A stretch of DNA of 53,790 nt. It comes from Gracilaria vermiculophylla. Its lineage: Eukaryota; Rhodophyta; Florideophyceae; Gracilariales; Gracilariaceae. Positions within the stretch are counted from its first letter, which is position 1. Each line of letters begins with the position of its first letter. The stretch covers positions 1,516,167 through 1,569,956 of the forward strand of contig JAHNZQ020003147.1 in assembly GCA_019155205.2 (NCBI GenBank), read 5' to 3'. A program made the position numbers and the translations under genes. The notes beneath the pieces are model-generated. The model saw only the letters and a list, made by a program, of their open reading frames with translations. It ran no database searches and was not told where the DNA came from. Of this stretch, positions 23,789 through 36,059 are shown piece after piece.

Positions 23789-24385
23789 TTGGTGGATAAG
23801 GACGACACGGTTCATTTGGAAGATCAGATCCGCACCCTACGGCATATCCAGAAAGCTCTGGCTGAAGAACTGGAACCCGGCCGAAGGATCTCAAAGATTC
23901 TGTCCACGAATGTTGCCGAGAGGCTCCGCATGGTGCGGTCTGATGACAATTTGACCCTGGACGTTTTTGGCTCTCCGGCGTGCTACATCGAGGGCTTGAA
24001 AGATCAATTTAATCGATTTAGAGTCCAAATGGAGTCGGTCGAGAAAGCTGTGCTTGCTTCTGCAACCACGGCACAAACCGCTGGCTCTTCCAGTGACGAA
24101 CGCCGGGAGGCTCGGAATGGCCGGAAACAGCGGAACATCCGAAGGAACCGCGATCAATACAGGGACTTCTTCTCGGACTCGGAATCGGCTTCTAAGGATT
24201 CTGAGCCTTCACAGAGTGACTCTGACCCTAACCGCCCGGAGCGGAGCTCCCGTTTCAAATGTTCACTGGACACCTATGGGGCTATCCGATCCCGGTCGAA
24301 GGGTATGAGACACCCGGGGCTTCGTCCGTTGAAATTCGCTATTCCCTGGCGAATAAATTGTTTTCATAACGGTATTATCGGTTAG
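23789..24385 (+). pseudogene. Gag N-terminal region, element A
   Basis: An open stretch without its own ATG. It encodes a helical segment (IRTLRHIQKALAEELEPG, then YIEGLKDQFNRFRVQMESVE) followed by a basic Arg-rich and an acidic Ser/Asp-rich part. The helical part aligns loosely with 47819-48082 of element B, which sits at the same place, supporting its identity as Gag. Confidence 0.6.
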
Positions 24386-24489
24386 AAGATTCCTCATTCG
24401 GCAGGACACCCCGTGACACGGGTAAGGTGAAGGACAGTATCAAATGAATGCAGCTCTCCATGAGGAACCAGAACTTTGTTTGAGATGAT

Positions 24490-25660
24490 CCAACTTTTAA
24501 AGTAGACTTCCTAGCCCGCTTTGTCGCGGAAGCCGATGTCTTCAACATGATTGAGGCCCAGGCATATCTGGCATTACCATACTTTTTACGAGGAGTCGCG
24601 GAGGACCAACTCCTCTCAGTTCGACTTTCATCTCGGGCGTCTGAAGGGGAAGTGACCCTCTGGCCCGTGGTCATGCAGTACCCCTTGCGTTCCTACGCGA
24701 CTAACAACGCCATTACGTCGGCTATTCTGACACTGCGCGATATTCGCCAGCGTGCTGGAGAGCTGGAGTTCGACTACTTGGGACGCCTGAATAAGGCATT
24801 CCACCGCTGTGGAAATGTTTAACCCGCAGCGGATCGGTGCACGATGCTAATTGATGGTTTGGATTAGGCAATTAAGACGCTCGTTGTGCGTCACAGAGGT
24901 GATCACCCTTAGGTGAGATACCTGGAGCTCGTCCAATTCGCTGGCGCAGAAGGAGAGGCACGCCGTGCGAGAAACTTCGGGTACCGGGAGAAGGGGCAAA
25001 ATCACTGCTGATCGGTCTAGATACCTCCTTCCTTTTTCTATGAGCCAGTGATACTCTCAAACCAGGTCATGACGGTGCGCATCTTCTCCGAGATGATGGT
25101 TGATCAATCCCGACATCAGAATTACCTTCTACGACGGAAGGCTCGTATTGTGGAGCAATGGCAGATCTGCAGAAGGCACAGGCCCTCTACATGGGTATTA
25201 CTGGGCCCTAGCCACTCGCCTGTTGTATGCTAAAAATATGACGAGGGTCCAGTGCCTTGTTTGGGTTGATAATTGGAATCCCGGAAGATCAAACAAAAAC
25301 CGGAACGCTGCTCCTCCAATTCCTCCATCTGGGGTTGTTTGCCAATTGTGCTACACTCGGGGAAACACATCCCCGCAGTTACTTTATCCATTGAAAGAGA
25401 TGGCACAGGTGGTGGCCGACTACGAGGCCCTGTCCCGGGAAGAGAAAAGAGCAGTCCCGATGAAGTCGTATTTCTGTGCAATAACGGATTTCACAGATGC
25501 GTTGGCTCACATCCCACTCTCGTGGCAGCGGCTAGTTCCATGGACTATAGGATCCTTTCCCGACCCCAATGTATGTCTTGTCTATGCCACTAGCGTGGTC
25601 AACCACCCGCAACGGGATGGAGCACTCCTTGTGGAGGAGTCAGGTGAGAGTCTGGTGTGA
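24490..25660 (+). pseudogene. Gag capsid and nucleocapsid region, element A
   Basis: Successive frames give FLARFVAEADVFNMIEAQAY, ALPYFLRGVAEDQL, YATNNAITSAILTLRDIRQR and FDYLGRLNKAFHRCGNV, typical of a retrotransposon Gag capsid. Farther on, at 25340-25381, a zinc-knuckle remnant CQLCYTRGNTSPQ has lost its His and last Cys. The homologous knuckle in element B is intact. Stops and frameshifts separate the parts. Confidence 0.68.
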
Positions 25661-25875
25661 TTCTCGTTCAGGGAAACAAACTGAAGAAGTTACCCCACAG
25701 AACGAGGCGTCCTTAGAGATGAGACTGACGACGCCCGAGGCGCCGCAGTCTCGATTCCCGGTGATACATTCTCTCGAAGAGAGACACCGCAAACGCGGAC
25801 TCTGAGCATTTGGGTGTTCTGTGTCGATCATGAAGACAAATAAGGCATAACCGAATCCCATATCAAATCCAAGGG

Positions 25876-26070
25876 ATGGTGAAGCGAAACGACAAGGTTT
25901 ACGCTGATTTTGGATTGCATACGCTGTATATGGTGCTATTTCTCACAGTTCCTAGAACTGGAGCTGGGCCGAATCTCGTCGTCAAGTCAGTTCTACCTCC
26001 GCTTCTGCGCTCTCTCATCCGCAAAGGAGAGGTACACTACGTCTCGGACGCAGACAAAAATGCGTCATAA
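25876..26070 (+). pseudogene. Retropepsin-like protease remnant, element A
   Basis: The segment KVYADFGLHTLYMVLFLTV is followed by RTGAGPNLV where the family has DTGAG. The catalytic Asp is lost, and the rest resembles element B, where D-T-S-A-G is kept. Confidence 0.6.
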
Positions 26071-27077
26071 ACTGTAGGAACTATGGATCTCGTTGTCGGA
26101 TTGGAAAAATCGGTGGTTAAGCTGAGTTTCATTGTGTGTAGGTCTCTGGCCGCGCCAGCCATCTTCAGATGCGAATAATTCGACAGCTCCGTGGATGCTA
26201 TCCGCCCTCGCCTTAAACTGCTGGAGTTGGATGATGGGTTGTCAAGCCCCATCGTCTCACAAGCTCTTCGGCGCGATGCGAAAAAACAGATGCCTCTGCC
26301 TGCTGCGTAAGAATCGCAACCAGAATTTTTGAAGGCGATCATGCTCCGTGTTGCGGTATCAGTGACAAAACCACCGGCCACATAGGTTTTTTTCAGGTCA
26401 ACTCTTATCAACACTGTTTCAGGATTGTTCAGCCTTCGACCGCGTTTAACGAGCGCAGTCGCTTCGCCATTGCGAACGGAAGCTTGCACTTCGTGCCAAA
26501 CTGCCCATTTGTAATCTTTGTCGCATATCTGGGCGACACCGCCCACTATCTGGCTAAAACCCATATCATTGGTTCCTTCACACCACACCCAATGGCGATG
26601 ATCCCCACACTGGTGACAGCCACCCAGTTACATGGGCCCGTAACGTTGGAAGATGGGAAGGCACGCCATGCAGCGGTGAATTCCGCCCGCAATTGAATCA
26701 CCGGTTTACCGGGAGATAGCATAAGGACGTAAAAGCCTGATTCCCTGGTTAGCGCCGGCTTTTCGACCCCACTCCCGACGCCTTTTGACCGAATGTACCC
26801 CGGGAGAGCTCTCAAAAAACATGAATTGTCCCATGTGCCCGCTTCGAATCGGGAGCGTCTCCGCGCAATGTTGCAGGAATTTACCCCGATGTGGGATGAA
26901 TCGCAATGCGAGATCAACTGAGCCAGACTTCGGATAGATATGTTATCGAACACTTGGCCAAACGCGCAACCACCATACAGGGCTCGGCCGAAGATTCCGG
27001 AGGAGGAAGAATTCCAAATGGAGCGCATGCTCCGTGCCGGAGTCATAGAGCCAGGTCAATCATAGTGGGCTTTCCCT

Positions 27078-27602
27078 GTGGTCTTTTCGCCAACAGCGAA
27101 TTGGTCATGGAGATTCTGCGTGGATTACCGGAGGCTCAATGCCGCGACTATCTGGAATACCTACCCGATTCTCCAGATGGACGAGTGCATACTCTCATTC
27201 GGTGATGCCACCGTGTTCATAGCTCTGGAAGCCAATTGGAGCCCGTGTCAGGTCCCTGTTAGAGAGGAAGACCACGACAAAATGGCGTTTTTGTGCCACT
27301 ATGGGTCCTTTCGATTCAAGCGGATGCATTTTGGTTAAACCAGTGCACTCGCAACGTTTCAGAGGGCTATGGACGTCCTCGTGAATCGATTCAAATGGTG
27401 GACTTTCCTTGTGTATTTGGACGACATAATCATCTTTTTCAACAATTTGGACGATCATCCCACACCCATGTGGGACGTGATGACGGTATTGCATGTCACA
27501 GGTCCCACCCTGAAGTACAGGAAGTGCGAGTTCCTTACCGATACCGTGAAATATCAGCCTCACGACATCCGTCCTGGACGGTTTATGATCGAAAGAGTTT
27601 GA
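27078..27602 (+). pseudogene. Reverse transcriptase, element A
   Basis: Two overlapping frames give the gypsy RT palm: FCVDYRRLNAATIWNTYPI, the block around YGSFRFKRMHFG and, after a frameshift, MDVLVNRFKWWTFLVYLDDI with the catalytic YLDD at 27414-27425 intact. The usual Asp in the preceding ALDANWGYWQ-type block reads ALEANWSPCQ, so one catalytic acid is changed. It copies element RNA to DNA in active relatives; this copy is broken. Confidence 0.85.
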
Positions 27603-27839
27603 ATCAAGTCCCTTTCTGAAGCGCAAGAACCCTGGACTCCAACGGAATTGAGATCCTTCTTCTGATTATTCAACGTCTATCGACGGTTCATACCAAGTTT
27701 CTCGGATACCGCCGCACCGCTTAACGTGTTGCTGCGGAACGGGCAGCCGCCGAAGCTCTATTCAATCACCACCGATCAGTCGACTGCTTTTCAGTCTCTC
27801 ATCTGGGCAGTGAAAAGGCCTCCAATCTTGTCACTCTCC

Positions 27840-28230
27840 AAGTTGGGCCTCCCGTACTTTACGGATACGGATTTCTGTGAGCACTAAGTGGGCTGTGCCT
27901 TGTTTCAAACAAGCCCCGAAGGGCAGCGCAAATCAGTCGTATATTGGTACAGGACTCTCAAATTTCACGAGAAGAACTACTCCGTCGCTGAGAAGTAGTG
28001 CCTCGCCGTTGTTTGGGCGCTCTCCACACCACGCCCTTGTCTGACAGGGGTACACTTCACCGTATTCACGTATCATTCCTCCTTAAAGTAGCTGATGAAT
28101 ATTTTCGATCCATCAGGCCGCTTAATGCGGTGGAGGGTCCGTACAGCGGAATTCAATTTCAATGCAGTTTACTAGAAGGGCGCACAGAGCGCGCAAGCCG
28201 AAGCCTTATCGCGTCTGCCTACAAATGGAG
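27840..28230 (+). pseudogene. RNase H domain, element A
   Basis: A single frame shows LPYFTDTDFCEH-stop-VGCALFQ, then the HEKNYSVAEK-stop-CLAVVWAL block, then SGRLMRW and AEALSRLP after a frame change. These are the family landmarks (TDAS, E.ECLA, ADALSR) with three or more in-frame stops. Confidence 0.8.
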
Positions 28231-28599
28231 AAGCACTCGGCGATGCAGACGAGGACGAGATCCCCTGCTCCGATACCAAAGAAATTGCCCCAGAAGCTCT
28301 GCACGGGGCCTTCGATGAGGCTAGCTCCGGGGACACCGACCAGCTACTCGCCTTAGACGACATCGAGCACGCCACACAGTGGAATTTCACGCCGAACAGC
28401 ATGGAGGATATGATCCGAAAACACTTCGGGAACTTCGTCAGCATGGAACTACTTGTCCGTCTGAATGGTGACGAAGACCTATTCTTGAGGTGAACGACAC
28501 AGGCTACTTGGTCCGGAAAGCAGAGCGTCACCAACAATTTGTGGTGCCTCACTCCTTTAAGCCCAGCGTCCTTCAACTGTCAGATTTTCGAAGTTCAGT

Positions 28600-29462
28600 A
28601 GACACCAGGGTGTGTGGAATCTTTATCTAACCCTTCGCGGGGACTTTTATTGGCCCGCAATGGCGGTGGATTGCTACGCCGATGTGCAGTTCTGCACACA
28701 ATGGGGAAAAACCGGGTCAAACTCCGAAAGCCCTCCAACATATTGAAGCTTTTCCATGCCAGGGCTTCTCTCGAGTTTTTTTCAATTGAAATTCTCGGCC
28801 CACTTTTGAAAACGGAAGAAAGCAACAGGTCTCTGCTTGTATTTACTGACCGCTTCTTGAAGCTTTTTTTGGCAGTTATCTCAAGAACCACCTCCGCTTT
28901 CGAGAGTGAACAAGCGATAGTAACGCATGGGGTCTTTGTTTATGGGCATCCGGTCGAGTTACTATTCGTCAACGGCGAACAATTTGCGTCGCGGTTCTTT
29001 CAAAACGTCTAACGCATACTTGATGTGAGGAATTTTTCCACCGCAGTATGGCATCCGCTAATCAGTGGGCAGGTTGAGCAGTTCAATCGAATCCTATTCG
29101 CGCCGCTGCGCGATTTTGTCGCGGATTATCCTACCTCGTGGGATCTCTTCATGGATACCGCGACAGAAGCATACAATACGCAGGTACACCGTTCTACGGG
29201 CCTTACACGATTCGTATTGGTCATATCTCATACGCCCTCGGCCTTTGCGCTGGAACCGCATGCGCAAGGGGACACTGTCCCTTCAGTCAGCGAATACTGC
29301 CTAAGGTGGAAGGATAGACTTACCAAGCTCATGCATGTTGCTCGGAAAGTGATGATATACGCTCAAGCCGCATATATGCGGAACTTCGGTGCCCGCCTGC
29401 GGAGTCACCCGCAATACCGTACTCATACTGGGACCTACGTGTTTGATCGCAAGGAGTTATGA
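28600..29462 (+). pseudogene. Integrase, element A
   Basis: The HHCC zinc-finger remnant is around 28660-28710. In the core, LEFFSIEILGPLLK has Glu where the first catalytic Asp should be, and ELLFVNGEQFASRFFQNV has Val where the second Asp (family SDNG) should be. The Glu in SGQVEQFNRIL is kept, followed by PTSWDLFMDTATEAYNTQVH and HRSTGLTRFVL. Two of three DDE residues are gone, so strand transfer is impossible. The downstream HKLSPVADGPLQDV block belongs to the integrase C-terminus. Confidence 0.85.
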
Positions 29463-30399
29463 AACACCGCGAAGGATGGCAGTCGTCATAAGCTCTCGCC
29501 CGTGGCGGATGGCCCACTCCAGGATGTATCCTCCGAGCGCTACACCGTGATACTCGCTGTTTGCGAGATACAGAGCGCCTATCACACCACCCCATCGTCC
29601 ATGCACCCTCTCCTTCACATTAGGTTTCACGGGCCGACGATGCTTCTGTCCCGGTATCCGGCCTTTCCAACACCACGGTCTTTCGCCTTCCGATGCTCCA
29701 AAACCCCACGCGGGGACCTTCGGATCTTCCCCCATTCTGAGATGTTCCGGATTCGCTAGATCGCTCGCTCACAATACTCCGTTCACCTTTCCGTCTCGTG
29801 TCTCTCTGCCAAATGGGGTCCAGGAGCCCACAGGTTGCCACTCCATGTGAGGGGTGGAAGCCGGCCGCTTAATTGCGGATCTGAGTTGCTTATTGTCGTG
29901 CCACCCTCCACTCGCGCCAACAGCACCGGAGACCCCGAAGAGGAAGCGCTTGGGGACTCAATCATGGATGAACCAGTAGACGAATCTGTGGAGGCAGATG
30001 TCGTATCCTCTCGGATGAGAAGGCACACCCCAGACGCATAGATTACAGCAAAGGTGGACTGCCAGCAAGCGTGTCTCACAGACCCGATCCGACTGCAACC
30101 GACTGAGGCTACGGACGATGCCGTGACATCACACGCTGAGCAGTCGTAGACCGCATCGTGGAACTCTCTGTCCGTAAGAACAAGAAAATGAGAGCCCGGA
30201 CGTTTACTCGAACTCCCGGAGACCCATCCGGAATGTCGGGAAGACAACGTAACCTAGCCAACGCTTTCCTCGGAAACACTGCTGGGGGAAATCTGGCCCC
30301 ACGAAGTGAATGAGAACGCCCCAGGCGTCAAAATAACGCGGTTGAGCCGGGAAATGTATGTTCAAGAGTAAGACCTTGACCGAGATGTCTGACACGTTG

Positions 30400-30530
30400 G
30401 GGACCCACAGGAGAGCGTCTGGAAAGGAGTGCACTGGTACGGATATGACCCGAATTGGGATATGCAATAGCCGATCGAGCATGTATCCCGGTCCACGGTT
30501 CTAAATTATCACCGCAAAGCGAGGATCCTC
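30400..30530 (+). pseudogene. Chromodomain-like tail of the element A integrase
   Basis: A frame reads KGVHWYGYDPNWDMQ-stop-PIEHVSR, then STVLNYHRKARI. This matches the second half of a chromodomain (W-x-GY-x-P..DTWEP..HL). In chromoviruses this module guides integration to heterochromatin. Only the distal half is readable. Confidence 0.55.
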
Positions 30531-30689
30531 CTGCAGAGACACTGGACTACGCCCGAGTGGGATTAGAATCCTCATGTACGAAAGGAGCTCCACTCAACCG
30601 CGAAGTGCGGACGATGACAGTGAAACATTATCTCATCCTCTCAATCCCCCATCTCTTTTTCGCCCCTTTTATGCATCATGGTTTTCTCA

Positions 30690-32340
30690 CCTAGCTCACT
30701 GGTTTCATCGCGCAACGTGAGTCTTCGTGAGCACGGTTTCACCATCGAAGATGGCACCTTTTTCGATGTGTGCCGGTGATTGTCCCTCGAAGCGCGCTTC
30801 GTGCAAGAGCAAGACCAAGTGCAAGCAAAGAAGGCCTCAAGGCGTCATCCCTTTCTATGTGTACCTCTGCACGGCAGGCATCATGTCAACCCCTTCAATG
30901 GGCTCACACGACTCGAAGAAAACATCATTAAACGACGCAGGGAGGAAGGGGGTGGGGTCAAGATCCACCATGGGATCACCCTCCGCATAGGCGCAGTGGT
31001 AGCCGTCGGCGTCGACATATCCCAAGGGTGGTCCGCCAGGATCCTTCAGGGCGACTTTGGGTATTTGTCAGACTCGGCAAGGCTGCTCTCCTCCTATTAC
31101 CATGGATATAAATGCACTAAGTCGCCCACGTCTGTGGTGGGACGTCCGAGACCAGGACCGGATACGCGATGCCGCTGGCTCCGTTGGAACTTCTGTTGCG
31201 GCACTTCGTCCCAACGGACTTGGTCGATGTAATCGAACAACTCCAGCATCTTCTTCTGGTTGGTTCCACTTATGAGGTGGAATCCCATGTCCAGGCTACG
31301 GATGGATCTTCGCAAGCACGGTGGGATATACCAAAGACTGTACTGGTCGTACGCCTCCACAAGGATGTACTCCACAGTATGGACCGCCCACTGTGTAATG
31401 AAGACAGAACAGTACTCAGAACAGAAATCTTCCACCATGGCGGAGCTCATATTCGCCCGGACCGGGAGGAGCTCGACGAAACCCCCCCAGCATGCCTCAG
31501 CACGAGCCCACCAATCAGGACTTTGGGCATACCGCAACCTGCAAAAACGCGAAGCGATGCGCTCGGTTTCCGTGTTATGCTATGAGACGATGAAGCCGGT
31601 TGGGGCTTTCCACGGTCGCTCTTTGCCTATAAAATTCTCTAAGACGCGCCATTGGCTCTGCCAGGAGAGTTATTGAAACGCAGCTTGGCTGATAGTCCGC
31701 ATCCAGCAAAAAGCCTATTGGTCCACCAGGATGCAGCCCCTCCACAGAACGACTTCCAGTTTGTGAAGCATAACGCAGTATCTGATTTTGCCGCGAGTGC
31801 GATAGGACAGGATGTCGAAGAACACACGGTTCCACATCGGTGTCTCGAATGGTGCTCGGTACTGCCGGAGGTGCGCTATTCGGATCAACGCGCAGTGGGC
31901 CTCTTCCATGGACTCTTCGCGACGGCGGGTGATAGAATTAGACTGTATAGCAATACGGTTGCACCACAATCAGCACTGGTTAAGCACTACAGTATTGTCT
32001 CCTAGGAGGTCGCCCGAGTTGGCGCTTTACGTGCTTGTCAACGGATCGTCGTGGACCGCAGTCGGATGGAACCACGGAGCATGTCTGAGCTTCCACGTTC
32101 CTCGCCATGTCCTTGGGTGGGCTTTCATGATGGCGTCATATTCTATCCATTGTTATACTGGCGCCTGCCTGCGAAATACGGCACCGATTGGCTGGGACGG
32201 CACAGCCGAGTTTCCTGCGTCTGGAGAGTTCGAGATCGGAGTATCCCCATGAGCCACTATCGCATCTCCAAGTCCCCCATTAGGTGCTTCCTCTTCAGGC
32301 AGAGTTCCTCTGCGCCGTGGTATGGGAAACGAGTGGATGG
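30690..32340 (+). pseudogene. Unrecognised 3' coding-like region of element A
   Basis: Downstream of the chromodomain, where some gypsy elements carry an env-like or extra ORF, are long plus-strand frames: 30780-31232, 31260-31676, 31652-32005 and 31812-32252. They have protein-like composition (for example the block RRHPFLCVPLHGRHHVNPFN and, later, ALYVLVNGSSWTAVGWNHGA). They read as one broken coding region ending just before the 3' LTR. I recognise no domain, signal peptide or membrane anchor, and give no function. Confidence 0.4.
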
Positions 32341-32354
32341 AACCTGACTGGAAC

Positions 32355-32660
32355 TGATATTTTAGTATCTTCGCTATGTATAATTTTAATTATTCCGGCC
32401 CTTTTGGCCTTAGCGCTACAGTACTTAGCGCGACGGCACTCCCTCCATCGCGCAGAGTATACCGAACCAAGCGGGATCTCCGGTATGAGCTTGCCGCCCA
32501 CGCCTGTACCTCTCTCCCTGGTGGAGACTTACACCTTTGATTACGGAATTCAAGCGCCCGTGAAGCCGATAACCATTGTTCTGACTACTCTTTCCTTGAT
32601 TCAGGTTTGTGGTCGTACGAGGTAAGCCTCATCGGACCTCTGGCTCATTTGCTCTTTAGA
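32355..32660 (+). repeat. 3' LTR of gypsy element A
   Basis: Starts tgatattttagt just after a purine-rich run (gggaaacgagtggatggaa) that could be the polypurine tract. It matches the 5' LTR as described there. The end is not sharp. Confidence 0.68.
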
Positions 32661-33507
32661 TATCTTTTGACCAAGCTCTTCAGAAATTCTGAGTAGAATA
32701 TTTGGTCAATTGTTACATGCTGCCTCCAAAATTTTATTACTGAGCGAATGCGTAAGTTGGTTTTTTTCCGCGTAGAATATTCAGGACGCCTTTATAGGGT
32801 CGGTTTGAATATTATGTTTCCCTCCTTGTGGTGCCCGTCGCGCAGTATTGACTGGCTTACGTAGAAAGACAGGAATAGATCCCTGTTGGGTGAGCGCACA
32901 GCTATTGAGCTGTGAGTTTTTCGTTTCTTTACCGGTTTCGAGCAGTATAAGTACTTTTCGGATGCCTTCAATGTTTTCTACGTTTTCTGGTTTACTGGGA
33001 TAAAAAAGTTATTTTCTCTCCATGAGTGATTCCTGAGAGGAAAAATGTGTCTGATTGCTGTGTTTTTGTTTTAAATATGGTCTTTGTTTGTGTTGGCGTC
33101 TGTTCGCTGGGCGAGGCTTCTCTCTCAGGATTGATTTCTTTCGTTAAAGCCCACAAGCCACATGTATAACTGGCCATGTTTGACACAGTACAAAGTACTT
33201 TGTATTACTTTACGAAACACAAGGTCCGCCCATGTTTAAAAACAATAACTCTCCAGGGGTTGGCGCATACGAAGCCTTAACGTAGTTCACTAGCATCGAG
33301 GCTAGGTGGTGACTGGACCTTTTCAGGTCGCGTGCGCAGTCTGAAGCAGCCCTTTGTCCTGCACGAGCCCTCACCATGGGTCAATATAGCCTTCTGATCG
33401 TTCTGGGTTAAACTTTCAGCGGAGTAATGACCAGCTAATAGAAAAGAAAAAATATGTTTTTTGCCTTGGAAATATCCATCCAAGGCAGATACAGCGGTGC
33501 TCTGGAA
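32661..33507. other. Spacer between gypsy element A and DIRS-like element C
   Basis: No supported gene or repeat. Short chance frames only. Confidence 0.4.
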
Positions 33508-34014
33508 ATGTTCAGGGAGGGATTCGGATCAAAGCCGTCCGAATATCTTGGTGAGAGGACGAGTTGCAAGAAAGCCTTGCGTCCGGCCTTCAGAACGGAA
33601 TCGACAGGGTGACATTCAGAAGAGAATTTTGACACTTTCCTTCTGGCGATACGAGATGGGATGCATCCATTGTCTGTTACAGATGTGGACGACAGAACCG
33701 AGATGGCGTTTGTGGCAAGCAGGTCTAAGCGATTTGATAATTTCAAGAATGAGTAGGAGAGTGGAGACGAGGTCTTGGACGCCATTGACGCAAAAGACAC
33801 GCGTTACACGCTTAAGGAAGGTGACCGTTGTAAACTTCTCTTCTCAACACTCTCTTCTATACAAGAAGGACAGACGAAGCTGCTTAAAAATCAGGAGGAA
33901 GTGGAAGGAGAACTAGAAAGACTCAAAGGAAAGAAGCGTTCTGGCACCCGAGATCTTGCTCTTGATCTTCATGAAGCTTCTGCAGACGGAAAATCTGACC
34001 CTTTTAGATCTTAG
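33508..34014 (+). pseudogene. Gag-like coiled-coil ORF, element C
   Basis: From ATG 33508 one frame runs to 34014 with two internal stops (about 33610 and 33757). It includes DRTEMAFVASRSKRFDNFKN, then GDRCKLLFSTLSSIQEGQTK and a strongly charged coiled coil, LLKNQEEVEGELERLKGKKR. Position and composition suggest a Gag-like protein; there is no recognised domain. A related helical block follows at 34285-34535 (SETARELEVNIDEL). Confidence 0.45.
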
Positions 34015-35129
34015 AGAAGATTCATCTGGGTGAGAACAAGAGTGGGGTGCAGAGCTGGTTTCGAAAAAGAGAAAAACACCTTGGAAAACATTTATTCAAA
34101 GATTCGTGGCCCGACCTTTCTCAAAGCAACACTTAAACTGTGGACCAGTTGATGGGCGACGATATACTCTGAAAGGCTTCCATCAACTGTGTGACTGTTT
34201 TAGCGTGGGTGAAGGCTTGTCAACTTAACTATTCTCGGAATATCCGGGAAAATGATTAGTTATCTCCCGAAAATAGTAGACTGCGTTGTAGATTCTGTTG
34301 GGATCATATGAGCCCGACTTGAATTGGCAGCTAAAGTCGCTCGCCGTCGCCTGGCTGCTGTTATCGTGGCAAATATTTCGAGCATCTCGGAAACAGCCAG
34401 AGAATTGGAAGTGAATATTGACGAGCTTTTCCCGAAAACCGTTTCCCGGAAATTCTTTAAGTCGGCTAATATGCGTCGAGAGCTTGAAGAACACCCCCGA
34501 AAGTCTGCCGTGCAAGGCGTAGAAGGTATGTAGAGGATTTTTTTTTTCCTAAGAAAACCAAGAACAACACCGTAGTTTAGTGAGTGAGGTGGACTAGCTA
34601 GCGGGATATATTTCCCCTCCAGTGGGTGACTCCTTGTGGAAGCAGGTATATGCAAGGGAGTGGGAAGCAAAAAAGGCGGCGATACGCCAAAAGAATGCTG
34701 CTGGATTGAATTTTGGAAAACTTTGTCTCTTGGCTTATTGCACTCTATGCCGCGCATGTCTTCACGCAATCGCCCACTATCGGTGAGAGAAACACTGTTC
34801 AGCTGTTGGAGACCACTTTGTTGTAAAACGTCTGAGAGGAATCCTTCCGCCAAACATATCTTGAAGCGGGGCGTTTCGTCGTAGAGGAAGCCATAATACT
34901 TGATTGTGATAGAAGTATACCACCTCGGACTTTTTGTCATTACCTGTTTAAAGCCTGGCAGCATTCGCGGATGTCCTGATATAATTACCCGACGAAATTT
35001 GTAAAAAACACAAGTCGAAAGACCTGTTGGTAATAGAAAGAAAGAATAGGGAGCGACATTAAAAATTATTTAGCGTAGTGGAAGTAAGAGAATATAATAA
35101 GCTTACCAAAAACTAAAGAAGGTCGGAAT

Positions 35130-35690
35130 AGTTTCTATGAAAAGGTAACAAGAAGAAACAACAAATCGGGTCTTTGCGGTCGCCTAAAAAGTGAAAGGCG
35201 TTCAGTGGATAATCATTGACGCTAGAAATCTAATTAAGGCTTTTCTTGCAGCGGCAGATGCTGACTTATCGGACCGCGGGGTATCAAGCAAAACGTTTTT
35301 ATACAGCGAGGGAACAAATTGTGCGTTGAAGAAAACAGATATGGATAACCCATATCACTGGATAAAGATGCCTGAATGGTCACAAAAAGTATTTGGACTG
35401 CTTATTATTAAATGCGAATGCTCACAGAATACCCTGCCATATGCTCATTGTCAATGGAGTGGTTGCACTCAGTTTTCATTGCGGAGAGAGTACGCAGACA
35501 TCTGCTTGATCCGGTCGGGTTGGAAAAGAAGGATAAGATTAAATATATGACGAGTATTTTTGGTCTCCAAATTGGGGAGTATGTCGATGAATTTTTTTCT
35601 TTGGGGAAAAAAGTGCATAAAGAGATAGAAAATCTTTAGGCGGTTATTGAGGAGTCCAGGAAACGTAACTTGCATTCAAAACGATAAAAA
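35130..35690 (+). pseudogene. Reverse transcriptase remnant, element C
   Basis: Frames in succession give IIDARNLIKAFLAAADADLS, TDMDNPYHWIKMPEWSQKVF, then SMEWLHSVFIAERVRRHLL and GEYVDEFFSLGKK. The pattern IDAR-x-LN, an LPMGW-x-x-S-x-FIA palm block and Y-V-D-D followed by FF is RT-like; here the second Asp of YVDD is Glu. Element D keeps the palm block (MGWSYFVFIAKNVHRHFL) but its YVDD reads YVGA. The match is to RTs in general and best fits tyrosine-recombinase retroelements. Confidence 0.55.
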
Positions 35691-36059
35691 TTGCGTGGCC
35701 GGGAGAAAGTTGCTTTATGGAAATCTGAGGCATTGAATTACACCACTCTGTATTATTGTTGCTTGACCGTAACGTTTCAATGATTGTTCGGTACTACACA
35801 ATAAATTATTCAGAGGCGAAGGCCCAAGGTGAAAAACTTCAAAAAGTAGTAAGCAAGTGGGCGTGGTTTCTTTTCCGCCAGCTACCACTATTCTCCGTTT
35901 TATCCGATGTATAGAAGACGAATCTAGGAGACATTGCTATGGTAGCGTTTAAAACTGCCAAACCGAAGCTGTCACTACTCGTGGCACTCACACCTCTAAT
36001 ACGCGTTGATTTAATTCGGTATGTCCCGGCGACGGTTTGATGCGCTGATGATAGCTTCT

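Larger units (their letters stand above)
22829..32660 (+). mobile_element. Ty3/gypsy LTR retrotransposon A, complete order, inactivated
   Basis: Flanked by diverged direct repeats (LTRs) and containing, left to right on the plus strand, gag, protease, reverse transcriptase, RNase H, integrase, a chromodomain-like tail and a long 3' region. This protease-RT-RH-integrase order defines Ty3/gypsy. Every domain carries stops, frameshifts or lost catalytic residues. At about 9.8 kb it is long for the group because of 1.6 kb of extra 3' coding-like sequence. It is clearly less AT-rich than the DNA on either side. No target duplication was found. Confidence 0.85.

Noticed and set aside
27195..27626. 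143-codon minus-strand frame over the RT region
   Set aside because: Antisense of the reverse transcriptase remnant.
31097..31537. 146-codon minus-strand frame in element A
   Set aside because: Opposite to the direction of the element and overlapping plus-strand frames of the 3' region; no recognised domain.
34260..34964. 234-codon minus-strand frame
   Set aside because: It is antisense to the gag-like blocks of element C, whose plus-strand reading is matched by element D; the minus reading also matches D only because the DNA is homologous.
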